Source: Edolisoma coerulescens
Taxonomy: Eukaryota; Chordata; Aves; Passeriformes; Campephagidae
Reading direction: 5' to 3'
Length of the DNA: 64,000 nt
Assembly (NCBI GenBank): GCA_013397115.1
Contig: VWZW01002569.1
Location: forward strand, 1,040,766 to 1,104,765
This document shows, piece after piece, positions 59,246 to 64,000 of the stretch (position 1 is its first letter; each line of letters starts with the position of its first letter). Position numbers and translations under genes: made by a program. The notes below the pieces were generated by a model. The model had not been told where the DNA came from, made no database searches, and was given only the letters and a program-made list of their open reading frames with translations.

Positions 59246-62200
59246 CACACAAGAACATGACCAGTCTCACATTAGTCCATGATGAGAGCATTTACCAGGA
59301 GATGGGAAGGTGTTCAAGCACTCACTCAGCATGCAAGCGTAGATCCAAACTTTAGGAAGCCAGACTAGGAAGGCCAGTACATCAGCAAGACTCTGAAGTC
59401 CATCTCTAAAGACAGTGTGAAAAAATCACCCAGTATAAATGTAAACATGAAACATTTGTCTAACACCTAATTCCTCTGAAAGTTAAATTTGCTGAAGTGC
59501 TGTAGAGAGCCAGATGCTAAGGAGATATCAGATCCAAACGCAGATAATTTTATCTTGACTGGCATCTGTGGAAAACCAGAGGGGCTTTTAGACAGGGAGG
59601 GGAAAAATTAGGGCTGGCAGCATGCAGAAACAGCTTTTGTCAACTGTTAGGAGACCTCAACCAGGCACAGGGAAATGTGCTTTTCCCACACTGAGAGGGA
59701 GAGGGCAGACACTGCACACAGAGGATCTGCAGGCAACAAGAAGAGCAAAGTAATGGGAAATTGCTGAATAAGATGAACATCACTTCAAAAACAGGGGTGA
59801 CAGGAGAGAAGACTTGTTTTCAGTCCTAAGTTCCTTTCACTGTCTAAAGCTAAATGTATCTTAAAATGTACAAATTTTGAGGAGACAGTGGTAAGCAGGA
59901 AAAAGTTTGTTATTTTACCTGTTTCATGCAGATCCTAGCCATGGAGTTGTTGCAGATCTCTTTGTCTGTATACACTTTAATGAGAACATGTAAGCTCTGC
60001 ACAAGCTGCTCTTCTGATCTTCTGGCAAATGTATATTCCCCGTAAAGCAGATGAACCCAGCATCACACTCGAGTTGTCTTCATACCCTTTCACATAAAAT
60101 GCAGTATTAGGCAAAAAAGCTGTCACAAAACATTCTTGAACTAAGAAATTATTAATTGAGTTCCATAGGTTTCCTTGAAAAATCATCTATAATGATGATT
60201 TGCAAAATATATTAATATAAGAATAAAGCCTAAATTGTATGCTTTCTCCCTTCTTTTCTCATGGTTTCTCCCTTTGTAGCAAGGCATAGAACTACATAAA
60301 ACGGCCTTTTGGGAAAACCTGAGACAACTGGCCAATCTCCAAGCCATTGTTAGCCATACAAAAATGTGCCTACAAATGGATTAATATAGACACCAGAGAG
60401 AGGGAAGTATTACTCTGTAACAAATGAAGTTTGTTTTACTGAAAGAGCTGTGGTTGTACTGTGTCAATGTTTGACATTCATGTTGTATGAAGCCAACTTC
60501 CACTTAACTTATTTGATCATTATTAAATGACATTTGGAATTGTTGCATTAGGCTGACTCAACAGAGTAATTGTCAAGTCTCACAGGAGTGAGACAATAAG
60601 CTTCTAAGAAGCCTCACTTTGCCATGTTTAAATATTAGACACATTGCTTTGCTCCCTGCTGGGACTCAAGGGAGTGCCAGAACACAGATCACAAGATCCC
60701 ATCATTTAAGGATGCAAAATAATTGCGTAACAAATAAACTCAGAAAAGTAATTTGAGCTCAAAATTTATCCAGCCTAAAATTCCCAAGAACTCTGAATAT
60801 ATTTGAGAGGCAATTACATAAATGACCAAGGAGTAACAAAAAACCTTTTGCTCATGACAGACTGTAGATTAAAATACACACACACAGGCATATATATAGT
60901 GTTGAACTCAGTAAGACACTGGAAGACTTTTGTACGATGTTTTGATTGTAATGTTACATATAATCAACTCCATTAAAAAAATCAGATATATTCAAAACCT
61001 AGTTTCTTATTGAATTACCATACTACTGCATTACTAAGAGTTTTTGAATGCAAGAAAAGAAACTGAAAAAAAAAAATTGTAACTCCCCATGTTGAGATAA
61101 ATGGGGTCACTACAGGATCCAATCACCCCTGGCTTCTGCTCTGCCATTTGTCTAAAAGCTGTAAGTAAAAGGTTTGGAAACAGAAAGAATTTATGGAGGT
61201 TTAAAATGAGAAAAAAAAGCCTCTAAACTAAACAAAACGTAAAACAGGTACCCATCCATCACATACAGTTAGTTGTGTTCCAAGTACTTAATACTGTGAG
61301 AAGTCTCTGAAAATCTTACTGCTCTAAAATAAACAAATAATCTGTTTCATTGTTCAGAATGCTGTACAGTGCCATAAAATTGAACAAACACTTTCCCAAG
61401 GCAGTTAATGTCATGCCATCCTGAAAAGTATTAAAATAATCACAAGTCAGAGGCTGGGTGTCTTGGAATTTTAGGGTTTTTGTCCCTCCAATTTGTGGCA
61501 GTTGAAAGGGTTCTGACAAGAGTCAGAGTAAAATTGAAGAAAAAAATTCTTTCAACTGTATTTTTTTCCCTTTATTAATATAATTGTCAGTTTTCTAGCA
61601 ATTATTATTTATAAGTATAAGTCAATTATCTATTACTGTATTTTTTTTAGCTACCTTTGCTATAATAATGTTATGATGTTATTACAAACTGAAAACTTAT
61701 ATAAGGATGCAACATATAACTTGAGTGTCACAGCTTTTAATTTTTAGCACAAAAAGAAACTATCTATGAGCCATCCATCTTAGGATGAACAGAATTTTAG
61801 CTAAAACATTTTGCAACCAATATACTGACAATGCAGACTACTTCAATGAGCAGTCTTAACTGACACATATTTTTGGAGGCTGTTTAAGAATTTACTACCA
61901 TGCATTTAATCTCATATATTGCGTTGATAAAAAGTAAACACACAAACAAAAAGAACCCCAAACCAACAAAAATTCAAACCACGGAAATAAAATCCCAAAA
62001 TAATGAAAAGAAAACTGGGGGGAAATTGGAATGTGAGATTTGAATTAATGAGATATGAATTAAGAAAACAGGCCTATTTAATGTCATGTTCAAAGTCATA
62101 AGAATCAAAACAGTTTAGATTAGGAAAGCAACAGAATCAGATCCATTAAGGAGTAATAGGCATACTGCAAACTTACTGGTGAACAACAACATGTTTATAG

Positions 62201-64000
62201 GAGCACACAAAAGTATCAAGCACCTGCTACTAACCCAGCCTCCCATTCATGGACAGAAACATCAAGGTGAAGAAAACCAAACAAAACAATGCATTTTTTT
62301 CAAGTACCAGCTTTAGAAAAACCATTACTGTGAGCTGACTGATATAGAGAGACAAAGAAAACTTGTTTCCCAAGAACAACCCAGCTGGAAAAGTCCTCAC
62401 AAAACACTAGGCAGTAAGTAAAGGGATATTTCAAGAACACAAATCTCCTTTTCCTGTAGGCTAGGAAAGTGCATTAACCCACATGTCTAAAATTTTCAAG
62501 AATTTTCCTTGTGGCACACCCACACTACCTCCTCCTTATACATGAAGAGCACCCAATAAAATTGTCTTATGGCAAATAAAAGTACCCTCTAAGTCCAGCT
62601 AGGAATAACTCCAAGCACATGACAGAAGAATCAGCATGTTTTGTTTTAAACACAAGCTGTCCTCTAAATACAGAGTCTGCCCCACAACAGTAGGTCATAG
62701 TCTGGCCTTGTTTAGAGATGAATAGTGCCACCAAAAAGCTTACATTTCTTAACTTTCTTTACTTCAAGACTGCTTGAGGCTATACCACAGTTTATTGTGG
62801 GAAAAAATTACAGCTTGATAAGTTTTTTTCCCCAAGACACATTTCGACTCAGCAAACCTCAGCGCTGTGGCTCATGGCCACATGCAGCCCGTAACACCCC
62901 TCAGACCACCTGCCTGTGACCCCAGGATTTGAGAATGATGGCCATAAATTTCAGAGTGCTTCCTGAAGCACAGCACTGGATTCACATACAGAATTCTCCC
63001 TTTTCACATCCAGGTGGCAATAGTTGTGTGCTAGAAGCCACTACAACACTACAATATATGTAACTAGTTCAATTTTTTGTGTGTGAAGACAAGACACAAA
63101 AATTAGGGCAGGGCTTTTAACAGCTATACTTTTCCATGAAATACAATAAACCGACTACTGTTTGCTAATTCAAGAGATCCTAAGCATTATAATTATGTAC
63201 GTCTGTAGAAATAATTATAACTCTCGACTAAATTCTGCTCAGCAGGTAATGCTAATGTCTCAAAAGCAATTAAATAAAATTAAAAAAGAAATTAAAGTAA
63301 CTAGTCAGTCACAAGTAATATTCCCTGGCACAATATAAACAACCTATAGCTCTTCATCATCTGATAAACACATGACTTCATATATCTTTTCCATTTCTTT
63401 TATTTCCATTACATTAATGTACTACAATTCTTTGCAAAACATTGTATAAGCCACACAGAGTACCATTGTACATATTAACAGTTTGAAATATGCTCAATGA
63501 CACATTTTACGACATTCATATGCCTATTTTTAAAACCTTTCAGTTACTGATTTCACATCAGTAATTTTTATTCCATAATCTAATCAGTGTACCAAATAAG
63601 ATCTAGTAGTTAGTGTAAAAAGTACAGTTGCATGAAGCATGAGTTCACATTGCTGACTACAGCTTTATATAGTCTTCAAAAACTGTCAGAATTATATTAG
63701 CGACAATGTTTGTAAAAAAGAGGACTTTCTCAGCAGTGCATAAGGATCACTAAGGAACAGGGATAATCAGAAGATCGAGTGCCATGTCAGTAAGGGTACA
63801 CTGCAGCTGCTGTTATCTCCACGCTGCTGCACTGGGCCACAGCACCAAGAGGTAGAACACACCTACCTGTGTTAATGTGTGAGGGTCACCTACCCAGGAA
63901 CACAGGCTGTGGAGGGTGCCAAGGTTAGCCAGAGAGAGAAGCACAGAAGACTGTTCTCAATTTCTCTGTTGCCCCTAAATACCTAACTTGACCTAGAAGC
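59246..64000. other. Intergenic to window end, nothing recognised
   Basis: About 4.7 kb of AT-rich DNA with a small CA run near 60876-60886 and short homopolymers. No exon, RNA gene or repeat family was recognised on either strand. Confidence 0.4.

Overview
This is vertebrate, almost certainly avian, nuclear DNA. The interspersed repeats are CR1 LINEs (the dominant bird retroposon), and one short element has a tRNA-Ile-like head joined to a CR1-like tail, which resembles the tRNA-Ile/CR1 SINE known from songbirds, so a passerine is the best guess. Genes are spread over small exons with GT/AG introns, and most of the window is AT-rich intronic and intergenic sequence.

The content is one gene family: three head-to-tail plus-strand copies of a steroid-sulfatase-type, membrane-associated arylsulfatase. 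By eye it is closest to ARSD, with ARSH/ARSL/ARSF as close relatives; this is the group that forms a cluster on human Xp22.3. Copy 1 (10447-21926) is intact: 10 coding exons joining into 1773 nt and 590 residues. Copy 2 (29605-38475) is a pseudogene that keeps homologues of exons 2-10 but has an in-frame stop in exon 5, a frameshift in exon 7, loss of both splice sites of exon 8, and a Pro-to-Ala change in the CxPSR sulfatase signature. Copy 3 (42877-56909) is open from exon 2 to exon 10 with all catalytic residues; its first coding exon is uncertain (candidate 42336-42541). Intron positions and phases match in all three copies, and most exon sizes are the same.

Copies 1 and 2 share a 214-bp perfectly identical block in their last exon (21691-21904 and 38243-38456) inside otherwise diverged sequence, which points to recent gene conversion between a live gene and the pseudogene.

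Layout: 1-10.4 kb, upstream flank with three CR1 fragments and a weak CpG cluster near 8.2-8.5 kb; 10.4-21.9 kb, copy 1; 21.9-29.6 kb, intergenic, with a CpG-rich open segment near 27.06-27.33 kb and an ATT microsatellite; 29.6-38.5 kb, pseudogene copy 2; 38.5-42.3 kb, intergenic; 42.3-56.9 kb, copy 3 with CR1 and SINE insertions in its introns; 56.9-64 kb, downstream flank with one CR1 fragment and no recognisable gene.

I found no CRISPR array, operon, complete mobile element or structural RNA gene. Apart from the array's evolutionary features I see no evidence for a wholly new biological system.
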